The position numbers were made by a program, and so were the translations under genes. A model generated the notes under the pieces. The model saw only the letters and a program-made list of their open reading frames with translations. It did not search any database and was not told where the DNA came from. A stretch of DNA of 9,173 nt, taken from the NCBI GenBank assembly GCA_011526275.1, contig WTJP01000104.1, positions 1-9,173 of the forward strand, written 5' to 3'. Shown here one piece after another: positions 1 to 6,806 of this stretch; position 1 is the stretch's first letter, and each line of letters opens with the position of its first letter. This DNA comes from Candidatus Arcticimaribacter sp. (GTDB lineage: Bacteria > Bacteroidota > Bacteroidia > Flavobacteriales > Flavobacteriaceae).

Positions 1-1
1 G

Positions 2-3000
2 AGTGTGGATTATCTTGGTTGTAGTGAAGCACAAGGAGGACAAGGAAACCCCACTTCTGATTCCGATAATGATGGTGTGGTCGATGCATTCGATGAATGC
101 CCCGATACTGAAGCTGGAGCGAGTGTAGACTACAAAGGCTGTAGTGAAGCACAAGGAGGGCAAGGAAACCCTACCGACGACCAAGACAACGACGGCGTGA
201 TCAATGCCATAGACGAATGCCCCGATACTGAAGCTGGGGCGAGTGTGGATTACAAAGGGTGTAGCGAAGCACAAGGAGGAGAAACCAATCCAACTGCAGA
301 CGATGACAATGATGGAGTAATCAATGCCTTGGATGAATGTCCCGAAACTGAAGCTGGAGCGACTGTAGACTACCTTGGTTGTAGTGAAGCGCAAGGAGGA
401 CAAGGAAGTCCAACAGAAGATAAGGACAATGATGGGGTGGTAGATGTTCTTGATGAATGTCCTGATACTGAACCCGGAGTTCGTGTTGACTATAAAGGTT
501 GTAGCGAAGCCCAAGGCGGAGAAACCGATCCTACGGGAGACCAAGACAACGACGGAGTAATCAATATCTTCGACAAGTGTCCAGATACAGCAGAAGGCGA
601 CAGTGTTGATGCGGACGGTTGTAGTGAAGCCCAAGGTGGCCAAGGAAACCCAACGGAAGACACAGACAACGATGGGGTTATCAATATCATCGACGAATGT
701 CCTGATACTCCGGAGGGAGAATCGGTGGACTATCGCGGATGTAGCGCTTCACAAGGTGGAGAAGGTAGCCCAACCGACGATCAAGACAACGATGGAGTGA
801 TTAACTTTATTGACGCTTGCCCTGATACTCAACCCGGTGCAGCAGTTGACCCCAAAGGTTGTAGTGTGGAACAAGGCGGAGATGAAACCTATATCCAAGA
901 TACCGATGAAGACGGGGTAATTGATATCATTGATGTTTGTCCTGAAACCCCAGCAGATCAAGAGGTAGATGAATACGGCTGTTCTGCAGCGCAAAAAGAA
1001 GAAATAAAAGACTTTGATCAAGATGGTGTGGATGACGAGCTTGATGCCTGTCCTTATACCCCACCAGGACAACAAGTAGATGAAAACGGATGCGCCGTGG
1101 TAGATCAAGACAAGGATCTTGATGGCGTGCCAGATGTCATTGATCAATGTCCAGATACCCCAGCTGGAGTCTATGTTAACCCATTGGGTTGTGCCCAAGA
1201 AGAAGTTGACAGTGACCTCGACGGTGTTCCCAATGAAATTGACGAATGCCCCTACTCGCTTCCCGGGATCGCAGTCAATGAATACGGCTGTAGCGAACAA
1301 GAGGTAGCAGACAAAGAAGCCGTAGGCGATGATGACGAAGATGGGGTAATCAATATCCTCGACCGTTGTCCTGAAACCCCTGCTGGAGAAGTGGTAGATG
1401 AAACAGGCTGTACACCTGAAGAAACCAGCGAACAAGAAGCAGGCGACAGTGATCTTGACGGAGTAAAAAATGAAGATGACCTTTGTCCCGGAACCGAGCG
1501 TGGGATAGTGGTGAATCAATTTGGTTGTCCTTTAAACAACCTCGACAGTGATTTTGACAAAGTGACCGACGATATCGATTTGTGTCCCGATACTCCCGCA
1601 GGGGAAGAAGTCAACGAGTTTGGTTGTTCGGTAGCCCAGGTAGAAGTAGACGGTGATATGGACGGAGTAGAAAATGATAAAGATTACTGCCCAGATTCTC
1701 CTCCTTATGCCGAAGTCGATGCCAATGGCTGTACTGAAGTCCAAAGAGAAGTAGACGAGGACTTTGATGGAGTACTCAATGGCCTCGATCAATGTCCAAA
1801 CACCAAACCTTTCGCTCAAGTAGATGAAAATGGTTGCTCGGTGGAACAACGTGATGATGACCAAGACGGCGTTATCAATGAACTCGATCGTTGTCCCGAC
1901 ACGGTCTCTGGTGAGAAAGTAGATGCATACGGTTGTGCCGAAATAGAAGTCGATGGAGACGATGATGGTGATGGCGTATTGAACAGCCAAGATCAATGTC
2001 CTAATACACCAAGTGGGGAAGCTGTCGACAGCGTTGGTTGTCCTTTTGCTCCGCCCGTAATTCAAGCACAAACTTTTGAACAAAAAGAAATTAGTCGTGA
2101 TGATGAAACGGAGGAGATCCGAATTTTATTAGGGAAAATTCTTTATGAAGATCCCAATTCCACTACAGGAGACAACAGCAATGTGAGCCTTGAACTATCG
2201 TTTGACTTAGATGGTCCACTCTTCGAATTGGTTGACGATTCTATTTTCTTAATCGACCGTATTGACTTTGAGGAAGGAAATAAACGTCAATTTAAAATCA
2301 TTGCGACCAATGACAAAGGGCAAAGCACAACGCAAGTAATGACGCTAAATGTCTTGGATATTCCCAACACTTCATCGGTGTCTAAATTTGAGGTAGCAGT
2401 ATTTAACGTACAAAACGAGGCCTCAGGTGCGAAAGTGGATCACACCCGTTATCTTGTTCCTAAAATCGATAAAGGCGTAGGGAAATGGAAAATTAAAAAG
2501 AAAATCGTTGGAGGAGCAGACGCAGGTTTATTTAGAGTAGAGTCGTTTGAAACAGCTACCGATAAAAACGGGAAAGTTCAATTTGAACAAGACGATTATC
2601 TGGTCTTTATCCAAGAGCCTAACTTTGAGGAACCCATGGATCACAACAAAGACAACATCTATGAGGTGGAGGTAGTAAACATCAACACCAACGATGGAGA
2701 ATCTGCACAACCCATCTCGGTGGTTCAAACGAACATTATTGTACCTGAAAATGACGCTACGGCGATACAGTTCCAAACAGTTCCAGTGAACGCAACCGAT
2801 GATTCTGACGGAGACGGAATTATAGATATCTTGGACAACAGTCCTTTTGTCGCAAATCCAAATCAAGAGGATAGCGACGGAGACGGGATTGGAGATGTGA
2901 CCGACGATGCAGATCACGACGGTGTCTTAAATCCAAATGATATTTGTGCCGATACCCCTATAGATACCAAAGTAAACTTTAGTGGTTGCCCCATTTTCTA

Positions 3001-3721
3001 TTTACCCGCCAACCAATTCAATATTACTACAAGTAAGAAATGTATTGGGCAAAACGGTATCACCCTCTTTACAACCGATACTGCCTTAAGTTACAGTGTC
3101 GCTGTAACAGGGCCAATAGAAGAAACCTATGCTTGGAGCGACGAAACAGCTTTAACCTTGAGCGAAGTTCCTGATGGCACCTATAACATTTGCATTACGG
3201 TTGATGGTATAGACCCAACAGCTTTCGAGCGTTGTTATACGGTTACAGTTGAAGATCCAGAACCCCTATCCGTATACAGTAAATTAGCTCCTTCAGGGAA
3301 GACAGTAAACTATCAACTTTCAGGTGGAGACATGTACACCATCACCCACAACGGAAGAAGTTTCCAAACCGATGAAGCGTCGGTAGAACTTCCACTCGAT
3401 GAGGGAATCAATACTGTAGTGATTACGACTGGTATAGAATGTCAAGGAGTATTTGAGAAAAATTACTTCAACTCTGCAGAAGTGGCCTTTAGCCCGAATC
3501 CATTCCAAGACAGTCTTTCGGTCTATGTTGGCGGCAGTGACAACGAAATCACCTTGGAGATCTACACCACACAGGGGCGCTTTATTCGCAGCTCAATCCA
3601 TCAACTTAGCACCCACCAGCGAAACATTCAGTTAAACACTACTGATCTTCGTCCGGGAAGCTATGTCATTAAAAGTTGTGGAACCACCACAGCACAATCA
3701 GAACTCATTATAAAACGGTAA
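2..3721 (+). CDS. Large secreted thrombospondin type 3 repeat protein with T9SS type A sorting domain (5' end outside window)
   Basis: About 1,238 residues are visible. The frame is open to the left edge and the first GTG is an ordinary Val inside a repeat, so the true start lies upstream. Residues are numbered from that GTG at position 5. Residues 1-673 are 18 units of the form VDxxGC...DxDxDGVxDxxDxCPxTxxG, the calcium-binding TSP3 pattern also seen in OmpA-family linkers. Each unit has two Cys. Residues ~681-930 are beta-rich and Cys-free, with stretches resembling cadherin-like repeats (FKIIATNDKGQSTTQVMTLNVLD). Residues 932-996 are a second TSP3 cluster. Residues ~997-1158 are an unassigned Cys-containing region. 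From ~1160 (FSPNPF ... DLRPGSYVIK ... ELIIKR) it has the features of a Por/T9SS type A sorting domain, which is cleaved at the outer membrane in known cases. Inferred role: elongated, Ca2+-stiffened cell-surface or released protein, possibly adhesive. The ligand is unknown. The next gene starts two bases after the stop. Confidence 0.9.
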   Translation, partial: SVDYLGCSEAQGGQGNPTSDSDNDGVVDAFDECPDTEAGASVDYKGCSEAQGGQGNPTDDQDNDGVINAIDECPDTEAGASVDYKGCSEAQGGETNPTADDDNDGVINALDECPETEAGATVDYLGCSEAQGGQGSPTEDKDNDGVVDVLDECPDTEPGVRVDYKGCSEAQGGETDPTGDQDNDGVINIFDKCPDTAEGDSVDADGCSEAQGGQGNPTEDTDNDGVINIIDECPDTPEGESVDYRGCSASQGGEGSPTDDQDNDGVINFIDACPDTQPGAAVDPKGCSVEQGGDETYIQDTDEDGVIDIIDVCPETPADQEVDEYGCSAAQKEEIKDFDQDGVDDELDACPYTPPGQQVDENGCAVVDQDKDLDGVPDVIDQCPDTPAGVYVNPLGCAQEEVDSDLDGVPNEIDECPYSLPGIAVNEYGCSEQEVADKEAVGDDDEDGVINILDRCPETPAGEVVDETGCTPEETSEQEAGDSDLDGVKNEDDLCPGTERGIVVNQFGCPLNNLDSDFDKVTDDIDLCPDTPAGEEVNEFGCSVAQVEVDGDMDGVENDKDYCPDSPPYAEVDANGCTEVQREVDEDFDGVLNGLDQCPNTKPFAQVDENGCSVEQRDDDQDGVINELDRCPDTVSGEKVDAYGCAEIEVDGDDDGDGVLNSQDQCPNTPSGEAVDSVGCPFAPPVIQAQTFEQKEISRDDETEEIRILLGKILYEDPNSTTGDNSNVSLELSFDLDGPLFELVDDSIFLIDRIDFEEGNKRQFKIIATNDKGQSTTQVMTLNVLDIPNTSSVSKFEVAVFNVQNEASGAKVDHTRYLVPKIDKGVGKWKIKKKIVGGADAGLFRVESFETATDKNGKVQFEQDDYLVFIQEPNFEEPMDHNKDNIYEVEVVNINTNDGESAQPISVVQTNIIVPENDATAIQFQTVPVNATDDSDGDGIIDILDNSPFVANPNQEDSDGDGIGDVTDDADHDGVLNPNDICADTPIDTKVNFSGCPIFYLPANQFNITTSKKCIGQNGITLFTTDTALSYSVAVTGPIEETYAWSDETALTLSEVPDGTYNICITVDGIDPTAFERCYTVTVEDPEPLSVYSKLAPSGKTVNYQLSGGDMYTITHNGRSFQTDEASVELPLDEGINTVVITTGIECQGVFEKNYFNSAEVAFSPNPFQDSLSVYVGGSDNEITLEIYTTQGRFIRSSIHQLSTHQRNIQLNTTDLRPGSYVIKSCGTTTAQSELIIKR
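5..964 (+). repeat. Eight tandem 120-bp coding repeats (40-residue TSP3 units with QGG linker)
   Basis: Units start at 5, 125, 245, 365, 485, 605, 725 and 845, each exactly 120 bp. The shared protein form is VDYxGCSEAQGGxxxPTxDxDNDGVxxxxDECPDTxxGxx. DNA similarity is strongest at the left: the run cccgatactgaagctgg occurs in units 1 and 2 at the same phase, and tgtagtgaagc recurs in units 1, 2, 4 and 6. Unit 8 is the most diverged and loses the GNPT linker end. The array is cut by the left edge of the window, so the copy number is a minimum. Confidence 0.95.
965..2023 (+). repeat. Ten diverged, variable-length TSP3 coding repeats
   Basis: Units start at 965 (37 residues), 1076 (33), 1175 (33), 1274 (40), 1394 (39), 1511 (33), 1610 (35), 1715 (35), 1820 (33) and 1919 (35). 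They keep VDxxGC, DxDGV and CPxTP but lack the QGGxxNPT linker, and differ in linker length and DNA sequence. They look like older copies of the same unit as the 120-bp array. A closing VDSVGCP half-unit follows at 2024. Confidence 0.9.
2798..2992 (+). repeat. Second, C-terminal TSP3 cluster
   Basis: Residues 932-996 of the large protein read as three further Asp-rich calcium loops (DSDGDGIID, DSDGDGIGD, DADHDGVLN), ending in CADTPIDTKVNFSGCP. The NPNQEDSDGDGIGD stretch is the classical TSP3 form rather than the OmpA-linker form used by the N-terminal array. The two positions where classical TSP3 repeats carry Cys are Ser946 and Thr966 here. Confidence 0.85.
3482..3718 (+). other. T9SS type A (Por) sorting domain coding segment
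   Basis: Residues ~1160-1238 carry the usual order: an FSPNPF opening motif, a beta-strand pair (LSVYVGG, ITLEIYTTQGRFI), then NIQLNTTDLRPGSYVIK and a final ELIIKR. In known type A substrates this C-terminal domain targets the protein through the PorV/PorU machinery and is removed on export. Whether the product stays attached to the surface or is released cannot be told from sequence. Confidence 0.88.
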
Positions 3722-3723
3722 AC

Positions 3724-4455
3724 ATGAAAAAAACACTTTTACCTCTTCTATTTACAGGATTAATTATCAATACAACAGGCTGTTCAAAAGAAAGCAGCAG
3801 TCCTGATCCTAGTCCCTCTGCACCAGAAGTCGTTGTCCTCGACCCTGGTACGCCTACACTTTCGTTTCCAAACAACAATGAACCCTGTTTAGAATCGACT
3901 GCTGTTAACGATATTCAAAGTACGGTTACCTTCCGTTGGAATACAGCGCCTAATGTAGTTTCTTATGATTTAGAGGTGACCAACTTGGCCAACAATACCT
4001 TTAGAAACTATTCGTCAACAACCAATGAAAAGGCGGTAACCCTAGAAAACTCTGAACCCTATTCTTGGCAAGTGACCGCCTTGGGGGAATCGGGGAGCCA
4101 ACCGGCAGAAAGTGAGCGATGGAAATTTTATTTGGCTGGACCTGCCGAAGTAAACTATGCGCCTTTCCCTGCAGAATTGACCAGTCCAATTTCAGGTTCT
4201 ACTGTCTCTCCTGTCAATGGCGTAATTACCTTACAATGGTCATGTACCGATGCTGATAACGATTTGGCAAGTTTTAGTGTTTATTTAGACGCGACGGACG
4301 GTTCTACCCTTCTAGAGACGCTCGACTACACCTCATCGACCACTTCCATGGAAACGACCGTGGCAAGTAGCACGGTTTATTACTGGAAAGTTGTTGCGGT
4401 TGATAGTGAAGGAAACCAAAGCGACTCGGGGGTTTTTACCTTTAGAACGAACTAA
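3724..4455 (+). CDS. Lipoprotein with two fibronectin type III-like domains
   Basis: 243 residues. The ATG at 3724 is chosen because it begins a signal peptide (MKK, then a hydrophobic LLPLLFTGLII core) ending at NTTGC, with Cys20 the likely lipidated residue. The upstream in-frame ATG at 3676 would add 16 polar residues and overlap the preceding gene. A Ser/Pro-rich spacer (residues ~21-40) leads to two beta-sandwich-like domains at ~45-137 and ~143-243. Both have the FN3 hallmarks: a Trp strand (TFRWN, TLQWS), a Tyr strand (SYDLEV, SFSVYL) and a Y-x-W-x-V strand (YSWQVTA, YYWKVVA). The lipobox has Thr at -3, which is atypical but tolerated in Bacteroidetes. It starts two bases after the TSP3 gene stop, so co-transcription and translational coupling are likely. 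Inferred role: surface-associated partner or anchor of the secreted repeat protein. No catalytic residues are evident. Its stop overlaps that of the convergent transporter gene. Confidence 0.85.
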   Translation: MKKTLLPLLFTGLIINTTGCSKESSSPDPSPSAPEVVVLDPGTPTLSFPNNNEPCLESTAVNDIQSTVTFRWNTAPNVVSYDLEVTNLANNTFRNYSSTTNEKAVTLENSEPYSWQVTALGESGSQPAESERWKFYLAGPAEVNYAPFPAELTSPISGSTVSPVNGVITLQWSCTDADNDLASFSVYLDATDGSTLLETLDYTSSTTSMETTVASSTVYYWKVVAVDSEGNQSDSGVFTFRTN

Positions 4456-5687
4456 TCCTTTTTTGTCTTAAGGATTCGGTTTCCAACGAAAGAGGTCAGT
4501 AAACCAATCACTATACCTTGCACAAAACCTAGGGTTAGTGTCCCTAAAAAGGTAAACAAGAGATAAATGGCTTGTTTTCTATCGGTATTCCACAAGCTCT
4601 TCACCAAAGGAAAATCAAAGAGATAGTAAACCGAATACACTATGATAGCCGCAATGACCGATTGTGGTAGATAATAGACAATTGGGGTTAAAAACAAAAG
4701 TGTAAACAGCACCATAAGCGCAGCTACTAGACCTGAAATTTGCGTCTTTGCTCCAGATTTTAAGTTTAAAATACTGCGGTTGAAACTCCCAGCTGGAACT
4801 AGAGAGCCAAAAAATGCGCTTACCATCTTAGCTGCACCTAAAGCGACCATATCGCGGTTGGCGTTCCATGCTTTGGGTTGTCGATCGGCTACACTTTTAG
4901 CCATAACAAAACTCCCTACTGTGGTAACAAAAGCAATCCCGAAAGCCCCGGGTAAATAGTTCCAAGCAGAAGTATTCCATTCTGGCCACAAAAATACGGG
5001 CAGTCCTTGGGGAACTTCCCCAATAAGGACAATCCCTTCTGCTTCCAAGTTAAAAGCATATGCCGCAACTCCCGTTAGGGTCAATAAAACGATGGCCGTG
5101 GGAAATTTTGGAAAAAATCGCGGAAGGAGAAACAGCAATAGTAATGCAGTTATAAAAAAAAGATCCGTTAAGAAATGAGTTTCGCCAAAATGAAGCAACA
5201 AAAAGTAAATCTTCTCAATATAATTCAACTGTTGCGGAATTTCCAGCTGAAATGCGGGGGGAATCTGGGAAACCATAATAACTACCGCAGCGGCCTGCAC
5301 AAAACCAGACACTACACTTTTTGGAATATAATCGAAGTACTTCCCCCATTGCAATAATCCACCCAAACATTGTATAGCTCCAATCATCAAACCTAGGATA
5401 ATGACGGCATTGATGTATTCTGCTGTAAAAGGAGTGACGAAGGGCACAAGGGTGGTGTAAACAAAGATGGAAATAACCGAGACCGGGCCAAGATTCAAAT
5501 AATTTGACGTCCCCAACAAAGCATAAACCACCAATGGAAAAAGAGAGCCGTAGAGGCCATAAATGGGCGGTAAGCCACCCAACAAGGCAAAAGCCATGCC
5601 CTGAGGAATGGTAATGGCTCCCACGGTTAAACCCGCAATGATATCGTCGCGGTATTGATAGTTGGCAGGAAAGTTAAATTGAACCAT
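4452..5687 (-). CDS. SulP/SLC26 family inorganic anion transporter lacking a STAS domain
   Basis: 411 residues from the ATG at 5687. A TTG nine codons upstream is possible but less likely. An integral inner-membrane protein with about 14 hydrophobic segments. Family signatures: IPQGMAFALLGGLPPIYGLYGSLFP (residues 27-51), GTSNYLNLGPVSV (59-71), and the TM10 region with AFFGSLVPAGSFNRSILNLK and SGAKTQISGL (291-320). Members import sulfate, bicarbonate, dicarboxylates or other anions. No neighbour (sulfate assimilation, carbonic anhydrase) indicates the substrate. The protein ends at KTKKD just after the last membrane segment, whereas typical bacterial members are some 500-570 residues with a C-terminal cytoplasmic STAS domain. 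No STAS-like frame follows, since the next gene is convergent and overlaps the stop. At Gly258 (TTVGSF) most bacterial relatives I recall have Glu. Family assignment is firm; substrate is unknown. Confidence 0.92.
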   Translation of the reverse strand: MVQFNFPANYQYRDDIIAGLTVGAITIPQGMAFALLGGLPPIYGLYGSLFPLVVYALLGTSNYLNLGPVSVISIFVYTTLVPFVTPFTAEYINAVIILGLMIGAIQCLGGLLQWGKYFDYIPKSVVSGFVQAAAVVIMVSQIPPAFQLEIPQQLNYIEKIYFLLLHFGETHFLTDLFFITALLLLFLLPRFFPKFPTAIVLLTLTGVAAYAFNLEAEGIVLIGEVPQGLPVFLWPEWNTSAWNYLPGAFGIAFVTTVGSFVMAKSVADRQPKAWNANRDMVALGAAKMVSAFFGSLVPAGSFNRSILNLKSGAKTQISGLVAALMVLFTLLFLTPIVYYLPQSVIAAIIVYSVYYLFDFPLVKSLWNTDRKQAIYLLFTFLGTLTLGFVQGIVIGLLTSFVGNRILKTKKD

Positions 5688-5760
5688 ACTGTTGTTTCGT
5701 TTTCCAATGTACAATTTTGTTTAGAGTAAACTGTGGTAGTGCAGCTGAAAACGATATCAA

Positions 5761-5790
5761 CAATTCTAATGGAATCGTTGATAAAAGCAA
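5761..5790 (-). promoter_or_regulatory. Candidate Bacteroidetes-type promoter for the SulP gene
   Basis: On the minus strand a TTG (5790-5788) is followed after 19 bp by TAGAATTG (5768-5761), one mismatch from the TAnnTTTG -7 element with its usual -33 TTG spacing. Transcription would begin some 60-70 bases before the ATG at 5687. The match is short and could be chance. Confidence 0.3.
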
Positions 5791-5834
5791 TGGAAATTGG
5801 GCAAAAGGACAAGACGAATCGAGGTGAGTTTTTG

Positions 5835-5842
5835 TAGTTTTG
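5835..5842 (+). promoter_or_regulatory. Candidate -7 element for trxB
   Basis: TAGTTTTG matches the Bacteroidetes -7 consensus TAnnTTTG exactly and sits 22 bases before the trxB ATG, giving a short leader. No TTG lies at the expected -33 distance, so support is partial. The 177-bp divergent region 5688-5864 holds nothing else I recognise, and no Shine-Dalgarno sequence precedes the trxB start. Confidence 0.35.
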
Positions 5843-5864
5843 ATTTTCGATAAAATACACGACC

Positions 5865-6806
5865 ATGGAAAGAATAAAATGTTTGATTATAGGAAGTGGG
5901 CCCGCAGGATACACTGCAGCCATCTATGCCGCACGTGCCGATCTTAAACCTGTTGTCTATACGGGAATGGAACCCGGCGGACAATTGACTACCACCACCG
6001 AAGTCGACAATTTTCCCGGCTATCCCAAAGGGGTAGATGGTCCCAGCATGATGGTCGAATTACAACAACAAGCCGAACGCTTCGGTACAGAAGTACGCAT
6101 TGGTCATGTTACTGAAGTCAACCTAAGCAAAGAAGTGGGTGGAATCCATACTGTTGTGGTCGATAGTACCACTACCATAGAAGCAGAAACCATTATCATC
6201 TCTACTGGAGCAAGTGCAAAATATCTTGGTTTGCCTAGTGAGCAGCGTTTACGTGGCGGCGGGGTGTCGGCCTGTGCGGTTTGCGATGGATTCTTTTACA
6301 AAGGACAAGAGGTGGCTATTGTAGGTGCTGGAGACACGGCTGCAGAAGAAGCGACCTACTTAGCCAATATTTGCACCAAGGTAACCATGCTCGTTCGTCG
6401 TGATGTAATGCGTGCTTCTAAAGCCATGCAACACCGGGTGAACAATACCGAAAACATTGAAGTTTTATACAATACAGAAGTCGATGAAGTATTGGGAGAA
6501 CAAGTGGTAGAAGGACTCCGTATGGTGAACAATACAACCCAAGAAAAAACAGAAATCCCAATTACTGGCTTGTTTATCGCCATTGGGCACCAACCCAATA
6601 CCGATATCTTTAAAGGACAATTGGACATGGACGATGCGGGCTACCTCATCACCGAAGGAAAGTCTACGAAAACCAATCTCCCCGGCGTATTTGCATCGGG
6701 AGATGTACAGGATAAGGAATACCGCCAGGCGGTTACCGCTGCTGGAACAGGTTGTATGGCAGCCCTCGATGCAGAACGTTACTTGGGAAGCTTAGGCGCT
6801 CACTAA
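5865..6806 (+). CDS. trxB: Thioredoxin reductase (NADPH-dependent flavoprotein)
   Basis: 313 residues, normal for the low-molecular-weight bacterial enzyme. It transfers electrons from NADPH through FAD and a redox disulfide to thioredoxin in the cytoplasm. Seen in sequence: the FAD-binding GSGPAG (residues 10-15), GGQLTTTTEVDNFPGYP (38-54), the redox-active C137-A-V-C140-D, the NADPH-binding GAGDTAAEEA (154-163), VRRDVMRASKAMQ (177-189) whose Arg pair would contact the NADPH 2'-phosphate, and the C-terminal FAD motif GVFASGDVQDKEYRQAVTAAGTG (274-296). The ATG at 5865 lies just before the Rossmann beta strand, so the start is secure. It is divergent from the SulP gene and convergent with hisS. 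Nothing appears degraded or fused. Confidence 0.97.
   Translation: MERIKCLIIGSGPAGYTAAIYAARADLKPVVYTGMEPGGQLTTTTEVDNFPGYPKGVDGPSMMVELQQQAERFGTEVRIGHVTEVNLSKEVGGIHTVVVDSTTTIEAETIIISTGASAKYLGLPSEQRLRGGGVSACAVCDGFFYKGQEVAIVGAGDTAAEEATYLANICTKVTMLVRRDVMRASKAMQHRVNNTENIEVLYNTEVDEVLGEQVVEGLRMVNNTTQEKTEIPITGLFIAIGHQPNTDIFKGQLDMDDAGYLITEGKSTKTNLPGVFASGDVQDKEYRQAVTAAGTGCMAALDAERYLGSLGAH

Noticed and set aside
5..7. GTG at position 5 as a translation start of the large protein
   Set aside because: The frame is open upstream to the edge and this codon is the conserved Val of the VDYxGC repeat. The gene is truncated by the window.
1..964. Regular 120-bp spacing as a CRISPR-like or non-coding satellite array
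   Set aside because: The period is an exact multiple of three, the frame is continuous, and substitutions preserve a protein motif. It is a coding repeat.
749..2083. Two long minus-strand open frames (749-1519 and 1532-2083) encoding hydrophobic, Ile/Val/Phe-rich sequences that look like membrane proteins
   Set aside because: They are antisense to the Asp-rich TSP3 repeats: GAT/GAC codons read in reverse give ATC/GTC (Ile/Val). The periodic sequence and the much better supported plus-strand frame show they are artefacts.
2528..2917. Minus-strand 129-codon open frame
   Set aside because: It lies fully inside the large secreted protein gene, has no recognisable domain, and has no start context. 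Shadow frame.
3676..3723. Upstream ATG as start of the lipoprotein gene
   Set aside because: It would add 16 polar residues before MKKTLL and destroy the signal peptide. The ATG at 3724 fits a lipoprotein signal.
4454..4476. AATCCTT/AAGGATT inverted repeat at the lipoprotein/SulP junction as a terminator
   Set aside because: The stem is seven AT-rich pairs with a nine-base loop and no T-run after it on either strand. Too weak to call.
5688..5864. Riboswitch or OxyR-type operator between the SulP gene and trxB
   Set aside because: No recognisable aptamer core, dyad operator or hairpin with a T-run was found. Only weak promoter-like boxes are visible.
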